Origin: Saprospiraceae bacterium
GTDB lineage: Bacteria > Bacteroidota > Bacteroidia > Chitinophagales > Saprospiraceae
NCBI GenBank assembly: GCA_020628095.1
Contig: JAHDFP010000004.1
Location: 248,001-312,000, forward strand
Reading direction: 5' to 3'
DNA: 64,000 nucleotides
Numbering within the stretch: position 1 is the first letter of the stretch; every line of letters begins with the position of its first letter. Made by a program: the position numbers and the translations under genes. Positions 54,481 through 62,308 of this stretch are shown here, piece by piece. The notes under the pieces were generated by a model that worked only from the letters and a program-made list of their open reading frames with translations, did not search any database and was not told where the DNA came from.

Positions 54481-55239
54481 ATGAAACCAACAATTCTATT
54501 TTTAATTTTCTTAGTCACATTAATTGGTTGTACTGAAACGGAAAGACTTAAGTCTAAAGTAGAACCAAGAAATGATAATCAGAAGTCGAAGACATTATCC
54601 TCGCAACAAGACAGCATCGTTTCTTTGCTTGAAATGGCTAGTAAAGCATCCAGCTTGGAAAACAATGATTTTGCCAATTCTATTTGGTGTGATTCCATAT
54701 CAAAATTAGTTTCTGAACTTAGAATGGATGACACTATATTTAAAACTTTAGATGATGAAACAATAGACCTTAGTAAGATCAGTAAACCCATTTTTTTGCA
54801 AGTCACTTCTGCATGGAGTACTCCTTATAAGACAGAAATTCCAGAACTAAACAAATTGGTAGAAATATACAGTGACAAAGTTCAGTTCATTCTTGTATTT
54901 GCTGAGGATTCCTCTCGACTTACCGATAAAAGACCAAACTATCATGAGGATATTTTGCTCATACCTAATACAAAGTGGGAAATGCTTAATGGAAAAACAT
55001 CTATAGGAAAAATTGAAATTGACAACTTCATTCATCGGTTGGGATTTCCTTTTAATTATTATGTAACCAGAGATAAAAAGATAGTCAAAGCAGAAATAGG
55101 CGATACGGAGTGCAACAAAATCTCTCCATCAAGTTTTAATAAGAAGAGAGAGTTAATATACAGTAGAATGAAGTTGAATATTGATTATTTACTTAAAATG
55201 GATACTCTCGATCACAATAAAAATAGCGTCTCTTTTTAA
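54481..55239 (+). CDS. Thioredoxin-fold lipoprotein lacking the CxxC site
   Basis: 252 residues. The leader ends with lipobox LIGC (Cys17). A helical region (about 30-85) is followed by a TlpA/AhpC-like domain: PIFLQVTSAWSTPYKTEIPEL stands where TlpA proteins have FWATWCGPCRKEMP, so both active cysteines are replaced (WSTPYK). Later PFNYYVTRDKKIVKAEIGD matches the cis-Pro region and following strand. It is probably redox-inactive and periplasmic or outer-membrane bound. It opens an AT-rich patch of unknown genes downstream of xth. Confidence 0.7.
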   Translation: MKPTILFLIFLVTLIGCTETERLKSKVEPRNDNQKSKTLSSQQDSIVSLLEMASKASSLENNDFANSIWCDSISKLVSELRMDDTIFKTLDDETIDLSKISKPIFLQVTSAWSTPYKTEIPELNKLVEIYSDKVQFILVFAEDSSRLTDKRPNYHEDILLIPNTKWEMLNGKTSIGKIEIDNFIHRLGFPFNYYVTRDKKIVKAEIGDTECNKISPSSFNKKRELIYSRMKLNIDYLLKMDTLDHNKNSVSF

Positions 55240-55298
55240 ATATGCAATAGAGCCTCTACAATTAAAAAATCATTATCTAATTTCTTTCATGTTATATT

Positions 55299-55823
55299 CT
55301 AAGGCCGCTCATCAAATGGCATTTTATTACTACAATTCAGTTCACTTTTTAATTTAATCAGGCTTTCTATCATAAGCGATTTTGATTTATTAAATCTATC
55401 CTCTAAGTTTTGAGAAAGAAGAAACTCACAAGTTTTTTGATTTGATTCGAATAAACAAGACTTAACAATGGGATAAGCTAAGACTCTTTCTATGGAGTCT
55501 GTTTTGATTAGATCAATAATTTCTTTTTGATAGACCGAATCCATATTGCTGCATAGAAAGGAAAGGTAAGCGGGGTAATACGTATGCATTTCTGGCGTCC
55601 TTCGCATTTCATCCATTCTTTCAAGAACATGATGATGTATATCTCCATACTCTTGCAGTTTTCTTAAAAGACTGTCGAAAACTGGATACTCAACTTCATA
55701 ATTCAATTCCAATATTTTCTTCTGAATTTCAAAACTATCTGCCGTATTAGAATCTATTTGTGCTGATAATTCTACAGACATAAAAGCAACAAAGGCAAAA
55801 CATGTCCAAGTAAATTTTCTCAT
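55299..55823 (-). CDS. Hypothetical secreted protein
   Basis: 174 residues with a signal peptide (MRKFTWTCFAFVAFMSVELSA-Q; cleavage after LSA). The mature part is almost wholly helical and charged, with two or three cysteines (LSFLCSNMD, VKSCLFESNQKTCEF). No family is recognised. It lies between the thioredoxin-like and TIR-like genes in the AT-rich patch and converges with the former. Confidence 0.6.
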   Translation of the reverse strand: MRKFTWTCFAFVAFMSVELSAQIDSNTADSFEIQKKILELNYEVEYPVFDSLLRKLQEYGDIHHHVLERMDEMRRTPEMHTYYPAYLSFLCSNMDSVYQKEIIDLIKTDSIERVLAYPIVKSCLFESNQKTCEFLLSQNLEDRFNKSKSLMIESLIKLKSELNCSNKMPFDERP

Positions 55824-55927
55824 GCTTCTTAGAGTAGAGTATATAGGTATCGGAATTATGACATGCAGCGTATCCCGAAAGGTCTGCCGTCATCATCATG
55901 TATTATCGGTTGCAATTCTTATACTCT

Positions 55928-56569
55928 TTAATCATTGTTATAATCTGAGTCACAATTATTTTCTTCATCCTCACTACAATCTATGTCTTCAATATCTTCG
56001 TCATCAGTTGAATTACCACCTAATAATTTTAATCCTCCATAAGCTGCTAATCCTTTTAATAACAAGTTTCCTAAATCTTTCCAAGCTTGATTTCTTCTTG
56101 CAGACTCAACCTTTTGTAAAGCGTCATTAAGAAGGAATTTGATTAAATTGATTTGGCTATTTAGATTTTCCTGTGTTTTATCCAATGTTATGTATTGAGT
56201 AATATTTGGTATGAAACTTCCGACATTAGTGCCTTCTTCGACGAATACAACGATTGGCTTTGATTTAGCATATGCCATTCCTGTTTCTGTATGAATCATC
56301 TCGGATAATGAATTTGATTCCTTATCAGAATTATGCGTATCCTTCGTTTGATATCTTTTGGTGGCAGCAATGACAACGAAGTCGCATTTATCAATGTTCT
56401 TTTCCATTAGGACAGTAGGATTGTCTGTACTTGCATCATAGAGACCAACAGTACCAAAAGGATTAAAATTATAGTGTATTAATATATTAGACACTAAATC
56501 AATAAACTCCTTATCTTCTTTACGCAGACTACAACTAATGAATACATTTGCTAAATAAGGTTGTTCCAT
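55928..56569 (-). CDS. TIR-like domain protein with acidic C-terminal tail
   Basis: 213 residues from ATG at 56569 (MEQPYLANVFIS); an ATG at 56599 would add ten. The N-terminal 140 residues look like a TIR or nucleoside-deoxyribosyltransferase-like fold: NVFISCSLRKEDKEFIDLV, KCDFVVIAATKRY, then SEMIHTETGMAYAKSKPIVVFVEEG with a Glu in the place of the NADase glutamate. A hydrophobic Gly-rich helix (LLLKGLAAYGGLKLLGG) and a very acidic tail follow. Prokaryotic TIR proteins often degrade NAD in phage defence; that role is inferred. It overlaps an AbiJ-like fragment. Confidence 0.6.
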   Translation of the reverse strand: MEQPYLANVFISCSLRKEDKEFIDLVSNILIHYNFNPFGTVGLYDASTDNPTVLMEKNIDKCDFVVIAATKRYQTKDTHNSDKESNSLSEMIHTETGMAYAKSKPIVVFVEEGTNVGSFIPNITQYITLDKTQENLNSQINLIKFLLNDALQKVESARRNQAWKDLGNLLLKGLAAYGGLKLLGGNSTDDEDIEDIDCSEDEENNCDSDYNND

Positions 56570-56708
56570 ATGAAGTTTTATAAAATTTGAAAAAACCATT
56601 GTAGAAAATATTCCAAAGTGTGTGTCTCAATTCTTCAATTATATCTTCTGTTTGCAGCGGGGTCTCAATAGGAACTAAGCCTATTCTTTGACTAAATTTT
56701 AATGACAT
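56535..56708 (-). pseudogene. N-terminal fragment resembling AbiJ_NTD4 (HEPN-type)
   Basis: A 57-codon frame from ATG at 56708 begins MSLKFSQRIGLVPIETPLQ and continues IIEELRHTLWNIFY. This is the pattern that opens AbiJ N-terminal domain 4 proteins (F-S-x-R-x-G, then LRxxLWN). The family domain is much longer, but here similarity ends near 56600, where the TIR-like gene begins in another frame. One T fewer in a T6 tract near 56595 would join the two frames. It is best read as a remnant of an abortive-infection gene. Confidence 0.55.
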
Positions 56709-56741
56709 GGATTATGATTTTTTTCTTTTTGTTACCGATAA

Positions 56742-57272
56742 CTACTTGTTGACCTTGTATTCCTCAAATAAATATTTGTCAGGAAGTGGATTCTGATCAT
56801 CTTCGTTGATGAACATGGTGCTGGCTATCCACCATCGATTATTAAGGTAGACTAGTTGATAAGAATTGATACCGCGTGCCTCATAAGTGCCGTTGAGGTT
56901 TTTACAATAAAAACTTTGGAAGACGGTGGCGATGCCGTTAAACTCTTGCACATCGACGCCGATGACAATTTCCTCAAAACCATCCTTGGGATATTGCGGT
57001 CCTGCGTATCTGACGAATTCTTCTATGTTTCTGGAGCGAACTTGACGGGACAGAGGTTGTCCTTCTGATGGTCTTAGCGATATTTTTTGAGCGGTGGGCA
57101 AGAAGAGGTTTCTATACTCATCCCAGTCCTTTGTTTCTCCTTTTTCGAAAGAGATAAATTCTAACATTTTGGCAGTGATACCTTCTGGTGTCTGCAATGC
57201 CACGGAGTCTATCTGAGAGATCAAATGCGAAGGAAGAAGAATAGATAGTAAAAGGAGTAATCTAAAAGTCAT
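56742..57272 (-). CDS. Exported NTF2/SnoaL-like protein
   Basis: 176 residues with a signal peptide (about 1-19, ending LIS-Q). The mature part has the layout of a cone-shaped NTF2-like domain: helices first (TAKMLEFISFEKGETKDWDEYRNLF; core DWDEYRNLFLP), then strands with GIATVFQSFYCKN and SYQLVYLNNRWWIASTMF. No catalytic residues can be assigned. It lies 2 bp after the GNAT gene, last of the DUF2480-GNAT-NTF2 run. Confidence 0.75.
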   Translation of the reverse strand: MTFRLLLLLSILLPSHLISQIDSVALQTPEGITAKMLEFISFEKGETKDWDEYRNLFLPTAQKISLRPSEGQPLSRQVRSRNIEEFVRYAGPQYPKDGFEEIVIGVDVQEFNGIATVFQSFYCKNLNGTYEARGINSYQLVYLNNRWWIASTMFINEDDQNPLPDKYLFEEYKVNK

Positions 57273-57274
57273 AA

Positions 57275-57835
57275 TTAGATATTTTGATGATGATATTGAG
57301 ACTTATTTATTTCGTATAGTTTGCAGCGGCGCAGCCGCTCTGTGTCTTTCAAAAGTATATGATCAAATTCTTTGACCTTTTGCATTCCTATTTTTTGCAT
57401 CACTCTTTCTGACTTCGTATTGATAGCAGGACAGATGGATAAGATATGATCCATATTCAAATCTAAGAAAGCATATCTCAGACACGCTCTGGCACCTTCT
57501 GTCGCAAATCCTTGACCCCACTGATCCTGAGCCAATCGCCATCCGATATCCACACAAGGCGTAAAGTCCGCCTCGTAAGTTTGCCTAGCCACACCGATAA
57601 ATCCAATCATAACATCATTATCTAATCTGTCCACAGCGAAGTAACAATACCCATAATCTTGATATTGCTTTTGCATTTTGTAGACAAAGTCTTCCGTTTC
57701 GACTAAGGTTTTAGTACGCGGAAAATACTCCATAACCTTTGGATCAGAGCTGACGCTGTGCATAGATGGTATATCTTCTTTAGTCCAGTTCCTGAATCCC
57801 AAGCGCTCTGACTGAAATAGATATGGCTTCCCCAT
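57275..57835 (-). CDS. GNAT-family N-acetyltransferase (RimJ/RimL-like)
   Basis: 186 residues. It begins with LFQSERLGFRNWTKEDI, the usual start of RimJ/RimL-type acetyltransferases. The acetyl-CoA loop is DQWGQGFATEGARACLRYAF (Q/R-x-x-G-x-A/G), and it ends with NTKSERVMQKIGMQ. It transfers an acetyl group to an amine, perhaps an N-terminus or small molecule; the substrate is unknown. It lies 6 bp after the DUF2480 gene. Confidence 0.9.
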   Translation of the reverse strand: MGKPYLFQSERLGFRNWTKEDIPSMHSVSSDPKVMEYFPRTKTLVETEDFVYKMQKQYQDYGYCYFAVDRLDNDVMIGFIGVARQTYEADFTPCVDIGWRLAQDQWGQGFATEGARACLRYAFLDLNMDHILSICPAINTKSERVMQKIGMQKVKEFDHILLKDTERLRRCKLYEINKSQYHHQNI

Positions 57836-57841
57836 CAGATA

Positions 57842-58372
57842 CTAATTGAGCTTACGCGGTCTTTTGCAGATAGGGACGGTCGAGCAAGGTTCGCCATACA
57901 TAATGCTTTGAGCGTAGGGCTTGAGGCGATTAGCGATGAGAGCGTAGGCCATAGCAGGGACAGGCTTATTGCTACACCCTTTGATGACGACGCGATCATC
58001 TTGATAAGCGGTAAGGTCCATCTCAGAAATAGTCTCCTTGTAATAATTACTTAGATACTCATTTTCTTGTCCTTGATATATATCTTCTGCAATACCGGAG
58101 AGATATGTACTGACTAACATATAAGCCCACACAGGTATGATGGCATCGGTAGAATTATAGATCAATACAATGCGGTCTTTGTGTGACGCCCAATTATATT
58201 CTTTAAGAGCTTGACGAAAGTCTTTTTCCTTCAGTATCAACCCTTTGAATAAAAATGGTTGCAAGTCAAAGTGATCTATCTGCACTTTGGGATAATAGGT
58301 TTCCAGATTAATGACCTTGAGACCGCTGTTAGCGACTCTATTGACTAAGATTTTTTCCTGATCAGATGCCAT
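57842..58372 (-). CDS. DUF2480 family protein
   Basis: 176 residues matching DUF2480: LVNRVANSGLKVINLE at the N-terminus, LFKGLILKEKDFRQALKEYNW, IIPVWAYMLVSTYL, VVIKGCSNKPVPAMAY and the end SIMYGEPCSTVPI. The family is confined largely to Bacteroidota and has no known function; the conserved Cys residues (KGCS, GEPCS) suggest metal or redox chemistry, which is inference. It heads a three-gene minus-strand run. Confidence 0.9.
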   Translation of the reverse strand: MASDQEKILVNRVANSGLKVINLETYYPKVQIDHFDLQPFLFKGLILKEKDFRQALKEYNWASHKDRIVLIYNSTDAIIPVWAYMLVSTYLSGIAEDIYQGQENEYLSNYYKETISEMDLTAYQDDRVVIKGCSNKPVPAMAYALIANRLKPYAQSIMYGEPCSTVPICKRPRKLN

Positions 58373-58453
58373 AAGAATCTATTGTTATTGCAGATGTATA
58401 ATATTGTATAACTACTAAGACTAACCGAGTTACTTATCTATTGGTTCTTTTTT

Positions 58454-59017
58454 CTATTCTTCTTCTCGTAGTCCGATTGTGTTTTCTTCGGTTTCAAATT
58501 CTTTGAGCTTAGGCAATTCACCTAAGTCTTTTAGCCCGAAATGGTTTAAGAACTTAGTCGTCGTACTATATAGTAGAGGCCTTCCTGGTCCCTCGGCTCT
58601 TCCTGATATTTCTACCAGCTCTTTGTCTAATAATTTTTGGACACTATAGTCACAGTTGACCCCTCTTATGGACTCGATACCTGTCTTAGTCACGGGTTGT
58701 TTGTAAGATATAATCGCAAGGGTTTCGAGTGCGGCTTTGGATAATTTTTTCTTAGACTCCAGCCTGAGGTGCTGACTGATAAGTGGGTAGTATGTTCCCT
58801 TAGTCATAAACTGATACCCTCCAGCGATTTCTACCAGCTCAAAAGAGTGCGAGTCATCTTTGAATTTTTCTTTGATGCCTTCGATGGCTTCTAGCAGTTG
58901 CTTATCCTTAAACTTGGTCTGAAAGTGTGTATTCAATGCAGCCTTTATCGTCTTTAGGTCCATAGACTTATCCGAAGAAAAAATCAAACTTTCGATATAG
59001 AGATTAAGATTGTCCAA
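58454..59017 (-). CDS. scpB: Segregation and condensation protein ScpB
   Basis: 187 residues, normal for ScpB. Two winged-helix domains are seen: NLYIESLIFSSDKSMDLKTI at the start, FELVEIAGGYQFMTK, LSKAALETLAIISYKQPVT and IRGVNCDYSVQKLLDKELVE. ScpB with ScpA and SMC forms the bacterial condensin complex. scpA is not adjacent. It follows the tail-anchored hypothetical gene by 4 bp. Confidence 0.94.
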   Translation of the reverse strand: MDNLNLYIESLIFSSDKSMDLKTIKAALNTHFQTKFKDKQLLEAIEGIKEKFKDDSHSFELVEIAGGYQFMTKGTYYPLISQHLRLESKKKLSKAALETLAIISYKQPVTKTGIESIRGVNCDYSVQKLLDKELVEISGRAEGPGRPLLYSTTTKFLNHFGLKDLGELPKLKEFETEENTIGLREEE

Positions 59018-59021
59018 GGTT

Positions 59022-59366
59022 CTATTTTATTAATAAAAATGCAGTCAAATTGAGCGCAATAATAAGAATGATTAAAGGTATCCAGAAATGATGCGAAAAC
59101 AATTTTTCTTCATCTTCTGGCTCAGGAAGTTTTTGTGGAGTGAGGATATACTCATATTCTGAGTGTTCTTTCTCTTTTATATCTAACTCTAGTAATTGGT
59201 GCTCTATATAAAAACTTTTAGTACAGGTCTCTTTTACATTAAAATTGATGAATATTATTTCTCCATTGACGAATAACATGAGATGTCTGGAGTCATCGCC
59301 ATGGTACATATCTATGATATATGGTCTTCCTGTGAGCGAATAATATGTCCAGTTAAGCTGTGCCAA
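59022..59366 (-). CDS. Hypothetical tail-anchored membrane protein
   Basis: 114 residues. A soluble beta-rich part (WTYYSLTGRPYIIDMYHGD, HLMLFVNGEIIFINFNV) and a charged linker precede a single C-terminal membrane helix (HFWIPLIILIIALNLTAFLLI) that ends one residue before the stop. Tail anchoring with the soluble part in the cytoplasm is inferred. No family is recognised. It is upstream of scpB in one run and divergent from the blaI-like gene. Confidence 0.65.
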   Translation of the reverse strand: MAQLNWTYYSLTGRPYIIDMYHGDDSRHLMLFVNGEIIFINFNVKETCTKSFYIEHQLLELDIKEKEHSEYEYILTPQKLPEPEDEEKLFSHHFWIPLIILIIALNLTAFLLIK

Positions 59367-59478
59367 GTCTTCTTATGAGATATACATGATTTTCCTGAGA
59401 TAAGGACCTATAACTCAAGTTAAGCATTTTGGAAATAGGATGAATTAGTGGCAAACAATGCGTTAATAATTTCTTAAT

Positions 59479-59524
59479 TACGACAAGATTCGTACAAAAG
59501 TTGCGTTTTACGATTAAATTCGTA
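59479..59524. promoter_or_regulatory. Twin palindromic operators for the BlaI-type repressor
   Basis: Two 16-bp sites share the same half-sites: TACGACAAGATTCGTA at 59479-59494 and TACGATTAAATTCGTA at 59509-59524. Each is TACGA-N6-TCGTA; the second extends to a perfect TTACGA/TCGTAA. Their centres are 30 bp apart, near three helical turns, and the second ends 19 bp before the repressor ATG. This is the arrangement expected for autoregulation by a dimeric BlaI/MecI repressor, although the usual consensus is TACA-TGTA. Confidence 0.75.
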
Positions 59525-59543
59525 ATAACAAATTATCATTCTT

Positions 59544-59936
59544 ATGTCTGAGAAAAGTCACCCCACTCCAACGGAATCAGAATTGGAGATATTGCAATTG
59601 CTCTGGCTGCACGGTCCGTCGACCGTCCGCGACATCAATAAGATACTCAATGAGAAAAGAGAGGTAGGTTACACGACAACCCTCAAGATAATGCAGATTA
59701 TGGCGGAAAAAAATCTGGTTACACGTAACACCGAGGCACGCACGCATATTTACCATGCTGCCGTCAAAGAGAAAGTAACTCAAAACTCTTTGCTCAATAA
59801 ATTTATAGAGAAGACCTATCGGGGTAGTGCCATGCGATTAGTCATGCAGGTCTTAGGCCAACAAAACACAACCCAAGAAGAACTAGAGGAAATCAAAAAG
59901 ATGATCACTTCCATAGAAGAAAAAGAAAGTAAATAA
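59544..59936 (+). CDS. BlaI/MecI/CopY-family transcriptional repressor
   Basis: 130 residues. A winged helix has PTESELEILQLLWLHGPSTVRDI, VGYTTTLKIMQIMAEKNLV and RTHIYHAAV, the BlaI/MecI signature, and the C-terminal part is a helical dimerisation region. In this family the repressor is inactivated by proteolysis when a membrane M56 peptidase senses its signal. The M56 gene follows after 26 bp, and twin palindromes lie upstream, so the circuit looks complete. Confidence 0.92.
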   Translation: MSEKSHPTPTESELEILQLLWLHGPSTVRDINKILNEKREVGYTTTLKIMQIMAEKNLVTRNTEARTHIYHAAVKEKVTQNSLLNKFIEKTYRGSAMRLVMQVLGQQNTTQEELEEIKKMITSIEEKESK

Positions 59937-59962
59937 AACATCTAATAAGACAACAATCAGTT

Positions 59963-62092
59963 ATGTTATCTAATATCCTATCACCAGAACTTATAGAGTC
60001 TCTATCATGGACCTTTCTTCATTCTATATGGCAACTGAGTATTGTTGCTGTCGTGTTGTCATTTATCCTGTCTAAGAATGATAACAAGCCAGACTTTCGA
60101 TATATCGTTTCGTTTATATGTCTGGGTGTGGCGGTTATATTACCCTTATTCACATTTGCGATATACTATCATACACCACATACATCATTAGCAGGCATCC
60201 AGTCTAGCCTGATATATCAGGCGCAACTCTCCGCTAATGCTTTGGCAACAGATAGTGCTATAAATAATTCTATAGTAAGCACTTATGGATCTCTTATTGT
60301 CAATGCATGGTTGATAGGATCAGTTCTGTTTTTGTTTCGTCTATTAGGAGGTATGCTATATGTAAAGAACCTAGTCAAAAAGAGCATACCCGCAAGCCAG
60401 GAATGGACAACTATTTTGACAAAACTAAAATCTAAATTCTCTATCAATAGAGCTGTAGATGTCAAACAAGCGGCTGGTCTCAACTCTCCAATAGTCACGG
60501 GCTTTTTTAAGCCTATGATTTTGTTCCCTATCGGCTTAGCTAATCAGTTGTCTATGGAAGACGTAGAAGCTATACTGGCACACGAATTGGCTCACATCAA
60601 GAGACATGATTACCTGCTCAATGTTATACAAATTATTGCAGAGTCCTTATTCTATTTTCACCCAGGCATCTGGTATATATCCTCAAAAATTAATGAAGAA
60701 AGAGAAAACTGCTGTGATGATATCGCCATATCCAGAGTCAGTGGATCGACATCTTACGCTAAGACTTTACTGAAGTTGCAAGAGATAAAAATTCAAAATA
60801 TATCACCAGCATTGGCCTTTGCTGGTCAGGGTTCTACTTTCAGGAATAGGATAGAACGTATCCTTGGTTATAATAACCAATCGGCATCCAGGAAAAATAG
60901 AATCGGCATCTTAGCCATTATGCTATGTGCTATCCTCATAGGTGCTCAGAGTTTTAACATGAGTGATAATAAAGTGCAAGCCGAGTACGACCTATACGTT
61001 ATAGATGACTGCCCTATGGACGCCAATGATATCAAATATTACCTTGATACCATTCCAGATCAGAAGACTTTTAAGATAAAGAAGAAATCACAAGAGGAGG
61101 ACATTGAGATGCAGATGGATAATGGAGAAATTACCAGCCTCAAAATAGATGGTGAGGACATCCCAGAATCCGAATTTGAAAAATATAGTGATGTCATAGA
61201 CCGTCTGAGACCATCAGAGGATAAGGAGATTATCACATTATTCCCAGATTGTCATGATGACTTAGGAAGTATATACTTCTTTGATAATCTTAACGAACGA
61301 ACCATTAACCTGGACTCCCTAGTCACGGCATTAAAGAAAGAACCTTTTGATTTCGAAAAATTTGACTTTGGTTTCTTGGATCATGATTTCGAAAAATTCG
61401 AAGAACTCATGGTGGATAGTCTGAGGCAAAAGATTATGGAAGATGGCAACGTTTTTAAGGAATTAGAAATAAGAAAGCACTTTGATATAGATTCTATATT
61501 TGATCTTTTACCAGATAAGAGAGCTTTTAAGTTTTTCGATAATGATGGCCATTCTAAAAGTTATGGATTTCATTTTGATAATATAGAAGAGCTTAACTCG
61601 GACAGCGTACTTAGTAAGCTCATGAAAGAAGGACATGTGTTTAAGCATTTTGATATGAGAGAGTATATAGACCTTGATTCTTTGATGGATACTATGAAGG
61701 ATAATATGGCGTTCAAGTTTTTTGATGGAGACGATCTCGGTAAGAGTTTTCACTTCAAAAAGTTTGAGTTCCCTAATCACTTTAAGCATTACCAGTTTGA
61801 CACAGATGACGAACTAGATATACCACAACTCAGACCACAGAAAGTATCTGATATTATATCAAGGAGCTTACTCAGAGATGAGCTAATAGATAGCAGAAAT
61901 ATCAGCAAGGTGGAGATCACGTCTAAGCATCTCAAAATCAATGGAGAAAAACAACCGACCAACCTGTGGAAAAAGTATAAGAACATGTATGAACGTAACA
62001 CAGGCATTACGATAGAGAAAAAGTCAAAAATAGAGATTACTATAGATCCATCTAAGGTGAAATACTTTCCTCAGAAAGCGATTAGCATCTGA
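59963..62092 (+). CDS. M56-family (BlaR1/MecR1-like) sensor metallopeptidase
   Basis: 709 residues. Three N-terminal membrane segments (SWTFLHSIWQLSIVAVVLSF, YIVSFICLGVAVILPLFTF, LIVNAWLIGSVLFLFRLL) precede the zinc site HELAH (residues 207-211) in AILAHELAHIKRHDY, with NEERENCCDDIAI supplying the third ligand. A fourth segment lies near residue 318 (IGILAIMLCAILIGAQSF). The remaining about 380 residues are outside the membrane and contain no penicillin-binding motifs; instead two tandem copies of about 62 residues rich in Asp, Phe and Lys are seen (61412-61597 and 61598-61770). The signal sensed is unknown. Confidence 0.88.
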   Translation: MLSNILSPELIESLSWTFLHSIWQLSIVAVVLSFILSKNDNKPDFRYIVSFICLGVAVILPLFTFAIYYHTPHTSLAGIQSSLIYQAQLSANALATDSAINNSIVSTYGSLIVNAWLIGSVLFLFRLLGGMLYVKNLVKKSIPASQEWTTILTKLKSKFSINRAVDVKQAAGLNSPIVTGFFKPMILFPIGLANQLSMEDVEAILAHELAHIKRHDYLLNVIQIIAESLFYFHPGIWYISSKINEERENCCDDIAISRVSGSTSYAKTLLKLQEIKIQNISPALAFAGQGSTFRNRIERILGYNNQSASRKNRIGILAIMLCAILIGAQSFNMSDNKVQAEYDLYVIDDCPMDANDIKYYLDTIPDQKTFKIKKKSQEEDIEMQMDNGEITSLKIDGEDIPESEFEKYSDVIDRLRPSEDKEIITLFPDCHDDLGSIYFFDNLNERTINLDSLVTALKKEPFDFEKFDFGFLDHDFEKFEELMVDSLRQKIMEDGNVFKELEIRKHFDIDSIFDLLPDKRAFKFFDNDGHSKSYGFHFDNIEELNSDSVLSKLMKEGHVFKHFDMREYIDLDSLMDTMKDNMAFKFFDGDDLGKSFHFKKFEFPNHFKHYQFDTDDELDIPQLRPQKVSDIISRSLLRDELIDSRNISKVEITSKHLKINGEKQPTNLWKKYKNMYERNTGITIEKKSKIEITIDPSKVKYFPQKAISI

Positions 62093-62127
62093 TGTATCAG
62101 GATAGAAGACCGACGAGAATAAGGGGC

Positions 62128-62155
62128 AAAAAAAAAAGCCTTTCCGAAGAAAGAC
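62128..62155 (-). terminator. Minus-strand terminator with UUCG loop
   Basis: On the minus strand GTCTTTC and GAAAGGC form a 7-bp stem closed by a TTCG tetraloop and followed by ten T. It ends the DUF885-oxidoreductase transcript about 150 bp beyond its last stop codon. Further on, TATGATTTAT at 62213-62222 and ATAAATCATA at 62242-62251 form another inverted repeat of unknown use. Confidence 0.85.
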
Positions 62156-62308
62156 TTAGTTAATCCATTTTCTCATTATCAATACTAAGACAGGAATATG
62201 AGGTGCTACCCCTATGATTTATAAGATTATTATTAAAATAAATAAATCATATATGTAATGCACACATGGTCAGTCAGTTAGTCAATGAGAAAATAGACAC
62301 TTTAAATG

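Noticed and set aside
59544-62092. Beta-lactam resistance operon (blaI-blaR1)
   Set aside because: The M56 protein has no penicillin-binding sensor domain and no beta-lactamase gene is nearby; the pair is a general BlaI-M56 circuit.
62167-62294. 11-bp inverted repeat ATTTTCTCATT / AATGAGAAAAT as ends of a small mobile repeat
   Set aside because: The arms are short and AT-rich, about 106 bp apart, with no target duplication or second copy seen in the window.
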